Shown here: piece by piece, positions 11,601 through 26,600 of the stretch
How the letters are laid out: each line of letters begins with the position of its first letter
Position numbering within the stretch: the stretch's first letter is position 1
Assembly: GCA_031841125.1 (NCBI GenBank)
Contig: CM063112.1
Span: 17,138,603-17,202,602 of the forward strand
Reading direction: 5' to 3'
Length of the DNA stretch: 64,000 nt
Source of the DNA: Acanthococcus lagerstroemiae
Taxonomy: Eukaryota > Arthropoda > Insecta > Hemiptera > Eriococcidae
The notes under the pieces: generated by a model
Databases searched by the model: none
Told to the model about the DNA's origin: nothing
Seen by the model: only the letters and a program-made list of their open reading frames with translations
Made by a program: the position numbers and the translations under genes

Positions 11601-14600
11601 CGCGTTAATGACCTCTCAGATTAAGCTCAAATTTTTTATGGCGAGTTTCTAGGTCCATTGGAACAAATTTCGGTGCGACCCTAATCAACTGGCGCAAACT
11701 TGTAAAATAAGGGACACCCTAGTATAGTCATGATGAAATGAGTTGACCCACCTCCGCATGTCTTTCTGGTGGTACAATATTCTCAAATCGTAGTTGGAGT
11801 GGAAGTTTCTACTAATGATTAATTTGATCGATTTTCTGCTTCTTTTAAAGAAAGTATCAGTGTTTACCAGCAAGCAAGATTGTGTTAACCAGGGGTGTAA
11901 CCAATGGAGGTCAGGGGGTGGCCTTGGAAAGCTGGTCCTCCCCAATTTGCAGTAATGGGTAGAATTACGAAAAATATGTTTCGAATTCTTTCTTCCCCCT
12001 CTCGTCCGGATGGACGTCATCATTTTAGTAGTCATTAGTGATTTGTCTTCTTTGAGTATCTGTAATATTCTTGTGGAAAATCTGTCTGTTTTTCCAATGT
12101 ATGTCATTTCACCATGTTCACAGTCTAACTTACGTATTTTCTCTTTTGAAAATCTAGAGTCGTGTCCTTGTCGAATAATTGATGTGGGGACTTGCTGGGC
12201 TTTTCACCTTGATTTCACTAAATCTTTCTGATTAAATATGACTTCCTGTTTTCTTTTTTGTATCCTCCCGAGAGGATGTTTGATGGAGCATATGGCGATG
12301 CACGTATGCTAAATTAGCTCCTCAGACACCGCACCCCTGGCCCCGGAAACTACCCTATCGAGTATCGCATCAGTAACTAGAGGAACGGACCTGCCGGCAG
12401 GATACGATCGTTCATCTTTTTAAGTCGATCTATTAAATTTCCAGTAGCATGGCAGCATTGCATGCGCTATAATATTTACTCACTGCCGATGCATGTTTCC
12501 CCGAAATTTGTGCAATATGTTGAAAGTAATTCGGATCATCGAGCACGTAGACCGGCTTAGTCACCCGAATGAGAAATTGGAGAAATATTTTTCGCGCCCG
12601 TACGACGAAAACCAAAATCGTATTCCAAATATTTTTCTATTTTTATCATAAAAATGAAAAGCGTTGGTGGTCTAAAAGGAGTTACTTGTACACTTGAACC
12701 CATAGATTTCATTCACGCGTACAAAAAATGGTGACTTCGGCTGCCCAATACCTCCGCACTCTCTCTCTCTCTTTCTCATTTCTTTTATACTCGAAAGATG
12801 AAAAATTCTGTATTCCTGGTGGAACGGAATGCGAAATTTTCAAGGTTGGGACATGGGAATCAGAGCCACAGTATAATGGCCAATTGGGGACTCTGCCAGA
12901 ATTATAGACCGATTGCAGTTTGTAATAAATCTGCGGAATATAATTTTTTTAATCGTTAAAAATGTGAATAAGTTGCACGACTTGTGTAAGTATATAACAT
13001 ATTCATGCCGCTGGAATGTGCAAAGGTCTAATATACGGGATGTTTCAGTTCACAGTTTCAGTTTAGTATGTCAAGTCGGTAGGAGATGATTGTGTTCAGT
13101 GAGAGGAACCAGTAACGTAATGTGCAAGTACGGCTTATATTGAAAATTGAAGGGGCTACAGGTCTTCAAAGTTTGGGGTCTGGTTGGCTGAGTGGATAGC
13201 GCGCTAGTCTCGGAATCCGGAGGTTCCGGGTTCGAGTCCATACATCAACTCGCTGTATTTCAATCTAAGCCGGTTTTTCGGCAAGAACAGAAGAGGGTTA
13301 AGACAGCCCTAACAGTCTCCCTGACGTCTCTGAGGTAATACTCGAAAGGGTGGATTCCAGGGCTCGGATTGAGAGCAAAATGCTGAAACTGGCCACACTA
13401 AGTTCCGAACTTTTTACATTGAGTAGGCTCTACCAGTTTCAAAATAAATACTGAAGTGCACAGCCTTTAATTTTTTAGCTCCTTCAGTTTTCGAGTTGGG
13501 CAATAGGCGGTGATAATTTTTGTGTCTCTTCCATAGTAGGCATGATTCATAGCCATCTTCAAGAAAAGATGACATTTTATAAAGTGAATGTTTACTGAAA
13601 AATTTTCAAATATTGCGAAATTTTACAAAATGTTCAAAATTTTGAAATTGAATTTTGTCCACGACAGCTTCTTTGTGGCATATATTTCGATGAGTAACGA
13701 CAGATAATACACTGAAAATGGAACAAAAAATATTACCACTTGTTGCCTGTATCAAAAATTGAAGGACTACAAAATTGAAAGTTGTGCACATCAAAACTTT
13801 TATGATTAAATTTTTTAAAATTAATGTAGTCCCTTCAGTATCGAAGATAGGCAGTTCAGTTTGGTCAGTCATTGTTGTCCTTCGATGTTTTACTAGTCCA
13901 GTGAGTTGCTTCTCATTCAATTGTTTGTTTATTCTTGTTTCAATCTGTTTTGAAAAGATTTTTGAGAGAACCGGGCTAAGGCTTATTGGTCTATAATTTT
14001 TGATGTTGTGCTTATCTTCTTTTTTAAAGTATAATTAGTCAATTGTTTTTGGCACTTATAGAAACAATTAATAACGAAGAAGAATTGAATAATTAAAAAC
14101 AACTGATCAACCAAAAACAGTTTAGTAATTAAAAAGTGTGTCCATTCTTGTTCGGAAATGATTTTCCCTGACTTTTCCAGGTGTTCTAGGCCCTTCAAAT
14201 ACAAATTACACATGCAGGGGGGGGGTCAAGTTTTTCGGAACATTGTGAGTGGCGAATATCGTCAATCACTCCACAAACTTTTTTTTCCTACCGTGTGCTT
14301 ATGAAGCTGTGACAAAGGGGGTGTAAGAATTTAATGATAGGGCAACGTGGTGCGATGTCAATTAACGACTTCATAGATATTTTTCTGTGTGACTTAATGC
14401 CGACTGTGAGGGGGGGGGGGTGAAAGAATAAAATTCGAAAATTGGTTTATAGGTTTTAGAGGTCGCTGCATTCGATTTTAGGGGTAACTTTTGGATTCTG
14501 TCCCTCCTGGTGCGACTAATAAGGTAGCAAGAGCATAGGACAAGCAACGATTGACTCGGAATTCACCCTTTCTAATTAAATCCACCGAATAGGGTGAATA

Positions 14601-17600
14601 TTATACAGTTTTATTTATGCAAAGTGTTGCTAATAGAAAATAACGTAAAAATTTCTCAACTGAAAAACACGGGAGCTTAAATACGGTCAAAATTAAAAAT
14701 CGGAAGCGGTATTCGAAATCAGCGACACAAGACCAGCCCTATTTCGATACTTCGTGCAATTTTTCGTCGGAGAAGCTGAATTCGTACTACGACAGTGCTC
14801 TGGAAGAGGTCGGATGAGAATCTGAGGGGATATTCGAAATCAGCGACTCAGAGCTTGGTTGGCTATCCTGTCCAAAAAATTGATTTTGGAATCTCGTAAA
14901 GAATTTGGAACTTGAGGAAAACTAGAGTAACCGGGATTAGCCCCTTCCACGTGGAGCCTGAATGGTTTAGGAGGAGGGAAAATAACTATTAAAATGAATT
15001 CTAGAACCCAGGTGAAAAAGCTGCAGCATATCTAACAAGATGAAAGTAAAAAGAGGGTTAGGATCTGGAAAATTATGGCACCAGGGGAGGCGGAAAAGGC
15101 TTCAATTTAAGAGTATCGACGGATGCAATTTAAGGTCACACATCTGAAAACAATGGACTCTTTCGGAACGCGATAACAATTACTATGCGGTCTTTAGATT
15201 TTTTTCAAATTTTGTGGATTAGTTACTCTCCTCCAGAAATCGCGGAAGTCCCTTTTATTCATCCTCATCTACATTTGCAAAGGAGAGGGGAGCCGAAGAA
15301 AAACCAGATGGCAGGAGGTTCCAGAAGGTGAATTCATTGGTTTTCAAAGTTTCGTTTCATTACGACTTCCTCAAAAAATTTTTTACCCTGGGGAGAGGAG
15401 CTAGACTGAATATTATTTTTTCATTTTCGCGTCATTGCGCGCCAATGTTCAGATTTTCGAGAACAGGATGAGATGAAAACACGAAACAGCTGATATTGGG
15501 AGAAGTGTATAGGGATTGGTCCGCGTTTCGGCATTTTTTGTGTGAAATGGTTCGTGAAATGTCACAAAGTACGAACAGTGGCGAAACGGGACTTTCCGTT
15601 GGGGGGGGGCGGGGGTGGCGAAGGAAAATTTGCCGACAAATATTTTCTTTTACATATAAAAATTTGCCGACAAAATTTTCTAATAGAACATTTGCTATCG
15701 GATTCAGCTTGTGACATTGGAAGATAAATCTTTTGCTTTAAACTTTTAGATTTTAATAAAATGATCAACGTTCTCAAATTTCAAGCTCTAGGTCAAACAG
15801 AGAATCTAGTAACAATAGATTTCGGGCTGCTCAATGCGGTGGCGTGCTGTAGTCGTTTACAAATGATTGAGTGAGTGAGTGAATCACTGACTCATTGAGT
15901 AAGTGATGAAGTGAGGAAGTGAATGAATAACTGAATTAGAGAATGAATGAATGAATGACTGAGTGAGTAAATCACGGAATCATTGTGTGAGTAACTGAGT
16001 GAGTGAGTGGGTCACTGAGCTACTGAGTAAGAGAGTACGTATCTGTGTGAATAACTGAATAAGTAAGCGAGTGTCTGAGTGAATCACTAAATAAGTAAGC
16101 GAATGTCTGACTGAGTGAGTAAGTGAGAGAATCACTGACTCATTGGGTGAGTGACGGAGTGAGTAAGTGAATGAATAACTGAATTAGATCAGAGAATGAA
16201 TGAATGACTGAGTCAGTGAGTAAATAACTGAATCACCGAGTAACTGAGCGAATAACTCAATGAGTAAGCGAGTATCTGAGTGAGGGAATGAATCACTGAT
16301 TCACTGATTACGAGATTGAGTAACTGCGTAAATAACTGAATAAGTAAGTGAATGAGTGAGTGAATCACTGACCCATTGGGTGAGTGATGGAGTGCGGAAG
16401 TGAATGAATAACTGAATTAGAGAATGAATGAATAACTGAGTAAGTGAGTGAATCACTAAATAAAGAAGTGAGTGACGGAGTGAATTGACTTATTGATTGA
16501 GTGACCGGGTGAGGAAGTGAATGAATAACTAAATTAAGAAACTGAATTCGAGAATGAATGAATGACTGAGTAAGTGAGTGAATCATAAATAATAAGCGAG
16601 TGACTGAGTGAATGAGTGAATCATTGACTTAGAAGTCGCTATATATGTAATGTGCAATTTTTCCAGTTCTAATGGATTCACAAGAGGAGAAAATGGACGC
16701 GTTTCATTTACAGGCACTATGAAAATTATAGTACATAAAATTTTCCTTCCATAGAGACCATTTTCATTTCAATCTAATGAATTTTTCTAAAATATGTAGA
16801 GTTTCAACAGTTCCTTTTTTCACGTGCCTAAAATTATAGAGGGCGACTCTTCCGTGCTGGTAGTCCGAATAGTCACTGAAATTTGAAATTCAACGTTTGC
16901 TACCGACTTTCAGATTTTCGAAATGTCTTCCACATTTCAGCTTTCTTTCAACCTTTCAAATAACTTTCGATACTCAGCTTGAAACCTTCTGCTTTTGACA
17001 GAATAGTCTCTAACAGAGGTCCAGGGTACTCCATTTTCCGAAACGAAATTTGACTTTCAGTTTGGAAAAGTGGAGAAGAAAAATTTGCTGACAAATATTT
17101 TTTAAAAACTAAAAATTTGCCGACAAAATGTTTAAAAAATTAAAAACTTGCCAATTTTATAATCGAAATATTTTTTCATTGAAAAAAAAAAATAAATAAA
17201 CAAATAAACATGCAATGAAAATTCAAATGAACAGTTTCAAAATTTGCCGACTGTCAAATTATTGGGCCCTCCTATAGTTTCGCCCCTGAGTACGAAATAC
17301 ATTAGTGTATAGCCCCTTTAATAGAAAAATGTAGACGCCTAGACGCGAAACGAATACCATGAAAACGATTTCATCACACCAACACACTCTGTACTACTGC
17401 GATAGGAGAGGGGGTGGTATTACCCACGTCCTTTTCATGTGAAAGAAAAAAGATAAGAAAATTGCCTGAGCGAAGCGAAGGAAAATTTTTTTCATAAGAA
17501 ACAGGGTAACATCTATTTGAAATACAACAGAATTTCGCAGCCGATATTTTATGGAATTTCCCGACTTTTACGTGAAAAATGCTGAAAATTCCCAAAATTC

Positions 17601-20600
17601 CCTGACTTTTCCCTGACGGTACCAGACGGACAAAATTCCCTGGCTTTTCCAGATTTCCCAAAGAATGGACACCCTGTTAAAACAATTAATTAATTGAAAC
17701 CAACTGATTAATCAAAAACAATCGATTAATTGTGAACAAACGATTAATCAAACGCAATTGATTAATCGGCAAAATACGAGTATTGATTTATTTCAAAAAA
17801 AAAAAATGTTTTTTTTTCCAATGTGGATTAGCTACGGCAGGGTTATTGAACAAATATTTCGATGACTTTGCACAATTATTTCCGATAGAAAATTAGGTTT
17901 TGTGCACGTATAGACGGTTTCTGCACTAAATGATTCAATTCATCCGGAGGCGAATCTCTACTTTAAACTAGGCCTGATCTCAACTGAAATACTGAAAGGA
18001 CGGCTGTACACTTCCCTCTCCTCATACACACCTACACCGCCTTCCTTTTCTATTTTTCCAAGGAATGACTTCAAGATGCTCTCCGGCTAAGGAACCACGA
18101 AACACGAAAATGGAGAAATATTCTTGGAATGAGACTCTCTCAGCGCACCGGCTACAAACTGCCTGATGACTGTACCTCCCCACACCCTTTCTTCTCATTC
18201 TATTTTTCCAAAAAATGACTTCAAAACGTTCGCCGCTAGAGAAACCACGAAACACGAGAACGGAGACGTACTCTCGGAATGAGATTATCTCAGCACACCC
18301 CCGGCTACAAATTGCCTCAACCCCGAACACGACCGCGAAAGTTTACAAAATCGTTATGTTACACGCGGATTAGTAACCCTCGGACGGCACATCAGTCCGA
18401 GTCATTACGTTCCATTTGGTGACGTATCACGGAACGAAACCGGCCCGGATCCGCTCTCATCGCTCGTTGAAATGGAGCGTAACTCGAAGCGGCAAACCGA
18501 TATCTCGAAAGATCGAAATCGCCTTAAAAATGTCGCCGTCTGCTTACTATGAGTAATGCGTGGTGGACGTACAAGAGTGTACGTGTGTGCGTGCGAACGC
18601 GTTGGCGTTATCCCCGGATTCACAACGATCTCCTGTATCGACTGTGCGACTGGCGTGCAATCCGAAAAGGGTGCACAACCGACGAGGAATAGGATGAAAC
18701 GGAAACAGAAACAGAAACAAAAAACGATATTGAAAATAGCTACTACGTCCTTTCTGAGCGTGCACCCGAACCGCAAAATTGACGCACTCGAAGCAGTACC
18801 AGCATTCGGAACAGAACTGAGTGCGATCGGGCGGTTGTAACATGGGCTAGAACACGAAATGGATGTCGGATACGCAAAGGGTTTATGATGGTGTTTCGTC
18901 GACGTTCTCAAAATAATAATAACCGCTTGTCGTATCCGTCCTCGTCGTCCTCCGAAAGCGATATACGCGATTAAAGAGCCCGCCGCGGCTACATGCGTGT
19001 GTTATTTTTAAGGTCCGCACGACGGTAGCGAGCAAGACAAAACGACTAGAAAGGCAGAAGCAAAAAAATTTTATATATAGTCCCAAAGTTCCGGTCGCGA
19101 TATTAATGCGGACTAAGTTGATTGCGTGGGTGCCGGCATCTCTTCTTCCTGTGGCACCCGTTGCTGGTCGCAGGCCCGGCGGGCGATAATTACCGCCGCT
19201 TGACGTACGCCGAATTCTTCGGCACGTTTCGTCACCATTTCTCGCTGCTGGTTTCTGGCATCGCGTAGATCCACGTTGATACTTTTTTCCAAACTACATT
19301 ATAAGATGCGTTCACCTCTGCACAGGGGGACCTGGAGGGAGCAAGACCAGCTTCAGAGCGATATACACTTGAAACTAATTCTGGAAGTCACGGTGACAGA
19401 CCACCCTTCTTCCATCATTAGCTGCGCCGTTGTTCGTCAGAGAGTTATGGATCTGAAAAGGAGAGGAATGAGAGGCAGAGTCGGAGAGGGGGTTGAAGGA
19501 TTCATGTTTTACAAGCCCTCCTCAAGCTTGAAGTCCTTCTAGAGAATTTCATTTTTCGCCAAATCCTCTTTTCTGTAGGAGAGCGAGGGCATACTACCGA
19601 CGAGTAGAGAGGCCTGCAAGAACACTTGCTTGAGACACGAGTCCTAGCAGGGTAACGACTTTATAACCTGCAAACCCTCCTAAAGCTTGAAGTCTCTTTA
19701 GAGAATTGCATTTTCCTCGAAATCCCCTTTTCTGTGGGGAAGCGAGTGCGTGCTACCGACCGGTACAGTCCTTTATAAACACTCGCTTGAGAGTTGAGAC
19801 TCTCGTCCCAGCAGGATAGTAATGGACATTTTTCATGAAAAGTAATTTTGGTGAAATGAATAGGCGCAGCTTTTTAGAAAAGGGACAAAAAGTGAAATCA
19901 ATAATACGAACATCATGTGACTCATTATTGTAAACGTCTCCTCGTATAGAATACATGACTTAGCACTTGAAATGAACTTCTTAGATGAGTAGTTCCCAAT
20001 TTTCTTTAGGCTACCCCCCCCCCCCAGAGGAGCTGAACATTTTCTAACGCCCCCCCCCCCTCATCATAGGATGAATGAAGATCAGAAGAAGTTTCTTAAA
20101 AACTAAAAATCAAACGAAAGAAAAATATATTCGGAAGAACTATGAAAACAGATAACAGAACTTCACTGAACCAAATCAAGAGAACAAGATCCGCTTGACG
20201 AGGCAGGAGGAGGGGAAGGCAATCTAAAACTTCTTCACGACACTCCACACTCCAGGGTGGAGATGAGCGATGCTGGTTTGAAGCCAAAATTCCATTAGCT
20301 TATCACCATCGTGGAAGCTGGCTTCCAGGGTTTCATTTGTTGAAAGTTTAGTCAGCAACCGCTGCTGTCTCAATCTCTCTATATACTGAAAACGTCAAAT
20401 CCGCCACTGTCGCCACCGCCTCCGGGAGGAAAACCCACTGCGGGTTGCCTACCCTGCCCCTTAATTGCTCATTTCCCCAGGGGTGGCCTACCTTTGGGAG
20501 AGGGGGTTCATGATGGAGGAGGGAGCTTGGGGGAGGGAGGTCACGGTGAAGGACGAGGAAGAGTTGTGGTGGGGGAGGCTCTCTACACACTAAACAGCGC

Positions 20601-23600
20601 CGCCACCGACGCCACCGCCTCCGGGAGGGAAAAAAAAACACTGCCGGTTGCCTACCCGGCCCCTTAATTGCTCATTTCTCCAGGGGTAGCCTACCCTTGG
20701 GAAGAGGTTCATGCTAGAGGCGGGAGCTTAGTAAAATCCACCGCCGCCACCACCTCTGGGAGAACGAAACCCACTGCGGTTTGCCTACCCTGCCCCTTGA
20801 TTGACCATTTCTCTAGGGTTTATGGTAGGGAGGGAGATTGCGGTGACAGACGAGGAGGAGTTGTGCTAAGAGAGGGCTCTCTATACACTAAACAGTAAAA
20901 CCCACCTCCTCCTTCCTCTCCATGGGGATAAATTCTTGGTGGCCTCCCACGTTTCACCAGAAGTACCCTACCACTTTTTTGGTTAGCATACCCCTCCCCT
21001 CACCCTGATCATTCAAATATTTTTTTATTCTTTTTTAAATGTCTACTAAGTTTGAGCAAATTTGGTAGCAGCCAGTGCCTCGAGGAGGTTGAAATTCTTT
21101 TGAGAGTTAATATTTGTTTTTTGAATTTGAGCTTTAATCGTGAGGGGAGCTCCCGTATGGGCCTAAAAATTTTACTTTCTTTCTTAGATCAGGATTATCA
21201 GGGTCGTTCAGTCCATTCCTGGGATTTTCTTCTTCCTTCTTTTTTTCTTTCGGGCTCCACAAAGGGCTGATTTTCAATGATTTCAATTTTATTCCGATTT
21301 TCACATTATTTCCTTTAACATAACCCATTTTTACTTCTTTCGCCCCCCCCCCCCACTTATTCCCTCACATTGCAAAGAACCTTCTACGGAAATGGCTTCT
21401 TTGCCTCCATGCCTTTTCAACCCTCGGAGATTGGTTCTTCATCTCCTGCACCACGCAGATACGAAAATCGAGTTTCACAGCCTTTGGTATCCAACAAGAA
21501 AAAACTATAAAAATTCAACACTGAAGACTTTCTCAGTCAGATCAGGATCCGCGCAGATGAAGCGATTATCGGGCACTGGGTCCATAACCTGAAGACTTTC
21601 TAAGTCGGAATAGCTCGCAGTAATTACCAAGTACCAACTCCATAAATGTAATAAAAGACAGTTAAACTCGAAGACGTGCACTGTATCAGAGGCAACAAAG
21701 TTCCTCGTTACTCGACACACGACACGAAAAGGATTAACAAGAACGAGGGAACGTACACACGAATGTAGCTGAAGAGCGCACTCGTGTACAGTGGTGCCAA
21801 CATTTCAAGAAATACCCTTCCCATATTCCACAGAGACAATAGTTTATAAAATATGGCCAAAATAATAGCAAAAGCAAATCCAACGAACTCTGGAATCGCT
21901 TTTTCAAAACCCATGGTAGTATTTTTCGAAATCTGACCTCTCCTCCTCTTGGGCGTCTCATTTTTCGACTTAAAGGAAAACTGATATCAAAAATTCAATC
22001 GGTGGGCTAGAAAATTCCAGAAATGATACAATACATCGATTTTATTCTAGATTTTCATAGAAGTTTGTGACGTTTCCGTGTTGTACTCTGGCTAAAATTT
22101 TATAAAGGTGGTGGTGCAGTGAATAAGGTCCCACTTTGTCGATACGGAGGTATGAGTACCGGCATATACTGAATAGAATTTCTGACAAAATGAGACCTTG
22201 CGGAGCTCTCCAGCTCCAAAATTCGCCAAGATATGGCTATTTAAAGTTGAGATATAAAAAAAAAAATACTGATTTTTAGAAAAATGCAATTTAATTAAAA
22301 AACTAAAGTTACAATTTCAAAACTGCATATTTCTGAGACAAATGAAGCTACAGAGCTCCACGAGGTTTCATTTTGCCAGAAATTTCATTAAGTTCTCTCA
22401 TCTATGAAGGGAGACTCTTTGAGAAAATTAATATCAACTGAATGAGTTTAATTTTCTGAGATAAAAAAACTGAGTTCAGTGGGGGGAGGGGGGGGGGGCA
22501 AAATAGAGAGCAAATGGATTCAAGTTTTCGTCTGTGATGAACAAATGCAGACAGAGAAACGCGAATAACGCCCTTCGACAGAGGAGGCGGGCTTATTCTA
22601 CCGAGCTCGTTCCGAATCCCAATTTTGACAGTTTTGACCTTGGTTCGCAAAAACTGCCGTATCTTGAAGACTAGAATCGACAAAGCGGAAGCTTATTCCT
22701 TACACTGCCACAAATGTACACAAATCTCAATTTTCAAAAAAGTGGTACGGGGGAGGGGTGACAGAGACCAAAAAAATTTCAGGGTTAGGAAAGTACAATA
22801 GTAGAAAAAATGGGTTCGAAGAAATATTGGATTCTATTTTGTTACATAACGTCATAATTTTTTTTTTTGCATGCAAAAATTGTGAAAAATAACGTTTTTA
22901 GGAATTTTTTTCGTGCGACCAGTGGTTTATGAGTTCTGGTCAGGAAACGGGGAGGAGATCCCTAGGTCCACATTCAGGGGACTCGCGGTAGAAGGTTCGG
23001 AAACTTCTTTGCGGTTCATTCGGATCGCGAGACTAAGACTTAAAAACAAATCTTTGACATCCAAAAACATAAGCAGGGTTTCTCAATATGCCCGGGCTAT
23101 GAATGAGTCAAAAAAGAACCACGAGATTCTAATTCAAAGTGCTTGAAGGGTAGTCCCTATGGTTGCAACCACTCTAATTTTTAATCATATAAACAATATA
23201 CTTTTGTTTTTTGTCATTTTTTGTGAAAATAATGACAACCCGATCCTTGCTTTCTCTGTCCCTTTTATAAGGTCTGTTAGCCTTTATTTAGTTCTGTAAG
23301 GCCTACACACGCCAGTAAAAGGGCCTTGTTAATAAGCAGATCTATACCTGCACAGACAATCAATCAGCTATTAAGGCACTATCGTCACACCAAACTACAT
23401 CCCTGGTGGTGGCGGAGTGTGTTAATAAATTATACACTCTTGCTCAGGAGAACCGTGTCACCTTACTATGGACACCGGGACTTTGTGGCATAAAAGGAAG
23501 CATGATCGCTGGCAAACTAGCGAAGGGGGCATAAAAAAGTAACTGACAACACCCAGGCCGTGTCTTCCTGTAGCATACAGCGTCATAAAATCCAAAATGA

Positions 23601-26600
23601 AGGCTTGGATAAGTAAGTAGACGGAAATGCACTGGCGGTTGGTAGCAAAACACTGATAGGGAACGCCCCCAGTAAGTATGCCAAGTTCCTACTAAGGCTT
23701 GACAGGAAACATGCAAGGCTTATGGTCGGACTACTAACAGTTCATGCGGCCACAAAACACATGTGGTATAAAATAGGAGTGGTGAAAAGCGGCTCCTATA
23801 GGTAGTACTGTGGTGAAGAGGAAGAAATTTCGACCCATATCATATTTCAATGCCTAGCAATAGCCGGGACAGGACACGAAGCACTGGGACTAGAGTATCC
23901 AGCACCCAGTGAAGTCAAAGAGATAAAACTCAGTAAAATTTTCCCTTGGCTAGAAAAGTGAAGCTATTGAGCTGATCCTTATCAGCAATTTGAGGAATAG
24001 TGCAATGGACTACAAAGTCTGAGCACTCGGCGCATACAGCACCACCTTCTACAAATGTAATGTACGAGTAAAACCCTACACATTAGTTTGCCATGGTAGT
24101 TACAACTCCAATAAGGGCTCTAGACGCATTTAAAGTTCACCCCTCTTCTTGGAAAGTTGCCTCAGTACGTTTTCCTGGTCTTTGAAATTCAACTCGATAA
24201 AATATGACAACAGTACCTTACTATATTCGCCTGTTCATTAAAAATATCTTATGCTTTATTAAATAAGTTGACGAAATGTGAACTTTTCGACTTCTCGTAA
24301 TTCACGACGTCTTTACCGTCCGCCTTTTTACTATTCAACAATATTTCCCGGCACTCATTTACCTATCTACATGCATTCTCAAGGTAGCTCTCATTCGAAA
24401 ATAAAACGCGCCAGCTCGATTATAAATAACTCTCTCGCAAATATTTCATATTATGTGCCGCTATTCAATTAAAAAACAAAACGTTGTGTTGTTTTTGATT
24501 ATGCTTTCGGAGTTTCTGTAGCCCGTAAACGAGTATAACTACACGGCGTGGCGTCTTTCGTGATATGACTAATGTTGGACTTGGCATACCGCTATGTACT
24601 GAAAACCCCAAACTGCGTTCCCTAATGACTTTCAACAAGGGGAGGGGGGATTCCACGGATGCAGTAAAACGGTTTAAGTTAGATCCAGCAGGCACGGGAT
24701 TCTGTGCACAGAATGGACAATTCTACGTTTTATGAGTAAAATGCATGTACAATATGGGGATCGTTTTTCAATTTCGCAGTATCGAGAAAACCGAACAAAG
24801 AATGAGAAACAATTTTCCACCGGTAGTTGGTGCATGCGAATGGGTGGATTGGCAGAAGCGAACGCTCACGGTCAAGATACAGTTATCGAGAATGGGAAAA
24901 GATACCGTTTCCACCCTCCCGGAGTCATGTTAGGAGGGAAAACGATGAACATAGCTGATCTTGCCTGACCCCAAACTCGTTATCGCACTACAGGAAAGAA
25001 ACAACATCGGAAAGTGAACTTGTACATATTATCTAACAAACTAAAAAACGAACACAGTCGCTCTTACTACACGCTTCCTCCACTTCGTTTCACGCTACCT
25101 ATTATCACTGGACTTGGCTGGTTTTGGAAGACTGATGTTCGAATGCTTCGAACAGGTTAACACGGAATGAAAATAGATCTTGATTCTTGCAGCCGTCGAT
25201 AGGAGGCACTTCCACAATACTTAGGAATGCTAATTCACAGTTTCTTCAAAAATAGACTTGACTGGTTTTGGAAAAAAAAAAAGGTTTTCATATGGAATAC
25301 ACACAATTCGAGCTGCTCAAAGCGGTAGCGCGCTGTTGTCGTTTACCTTGGAAACCCTGATCAAAGGGAATATTTCATTTTTACAGACGTATGAAGGAAT
25401 CTCCAAATATTATGAAAACGAAAGCGTTCATCGAAAAATTGAATAGAACAAAATTTGTAGTACCTACATAAATTTTCCCTTCCATTGAGACCATTTTTTA
25501 TTTCAATCTGATAAATTGTTCAAGAATGTTTCAGTAGTTCCTTTTTTTTTCACGTGCCCAAAATTGTAGAGGGCGACTCTTTTGCGCTGGCAATCCCAAT
25601 GCTCTCTAGGCCATTCTTTCTATATATTTTGTACATTACGTTTAAAATAAGCATTCTACTCCAGCAGAATAGTAAAATACATATACGATGTAGAATGAAC
25701 TGCCAATCAAAAACATTCTACATATTCCACAGATTTTACATGTAGAACAGCCTCTTCTACTCGTATAGAATAAACGTAGAATGGACGTGTAGAATACGTT
25801 GTACGTTCTACGCGTTCATCCCTGAGGCCCAATGATAATGGAATTCATCATTTAATCACAGTTTTCACCAGCTGAAGTGGCTATTAGTTGCCAATACACT
25901 GGGTCAGTAATCTGCTCATCATACATAAATCTGTAATTCAATAGAATTGTACCAGTTTTATTAATCATATTTGAGTTGAATAATGTGCCAAGGATACTCC
26001 TCTAAGTGCTCTCTCAAACTCTGCTGGTAAGCGAACGTCTTCTCTTCTGTGATATGGCCGACATCTCCCACTACCTGGCAGGAGGTTCAGCAGGCGAACT
26101 GCTCTCTGGTTGAACGGCATAACACGGGGGAAACAGAGTTGAGGAACATTCAGCAAAAGAATATCAGCGCAGCGATCCTTTCCTCTCAAATTTACATTTT
26201 TGTATAAATCGTCTAATCGTCCCGCCTGGTCACTTTCTGCGTAGCACGATGCGAGCGTCTAACAAACGTCCTTTGTCTCCTACATTCCTGCATTTCCAGT
26301 ACGTGATCTTTTCAAAATCCACCTTCTTCTTCTCATTCTTATGACTCACTCTACTTTTTTTCCTCGATCGGCAAGGTAGGACGTCTGTTCAGTTCAGTTA
26401 GAGTTAAAGCACAGTTTATGCTTAACACTCTCCAGATTCATTTTCGCTACGATCAATACCGCCTTTATCAACAAACTCTAGCTTCTTTGATTATGAATGT
26501 CCTCGCTGCGGTTCGAATTAAATACTTTTCCGGTACAAATCTCGAAAAACCCGCATCAGCTTTTCTTGCTGCATGTTTGTTACAATACAATTAAACACTT

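Noticed and set aside
13177..13260. Possible tRNA gene
   Set aside because: Box A and box B are present, but the anticodon stem and acceptor stem do not pair and a SINE-like tail follows.
16365..16586. ORF with repeated [10 protein letters not shown]
   Set aside because: Pure translation of the GAGT/GAAT array.
15860..16640. CRISPR-like regular repeats
   Set aside because: No spacer/repeat alternation; a degenerate tetranucleotide array in animal DNA.
18405..18911. 168-codon minus-strand ORF
   Set aside because: Unprotein-like Cys/Phe/Ser/Thr composition in CpG-rich DNA, no domain, overlapping frames open on both strands.
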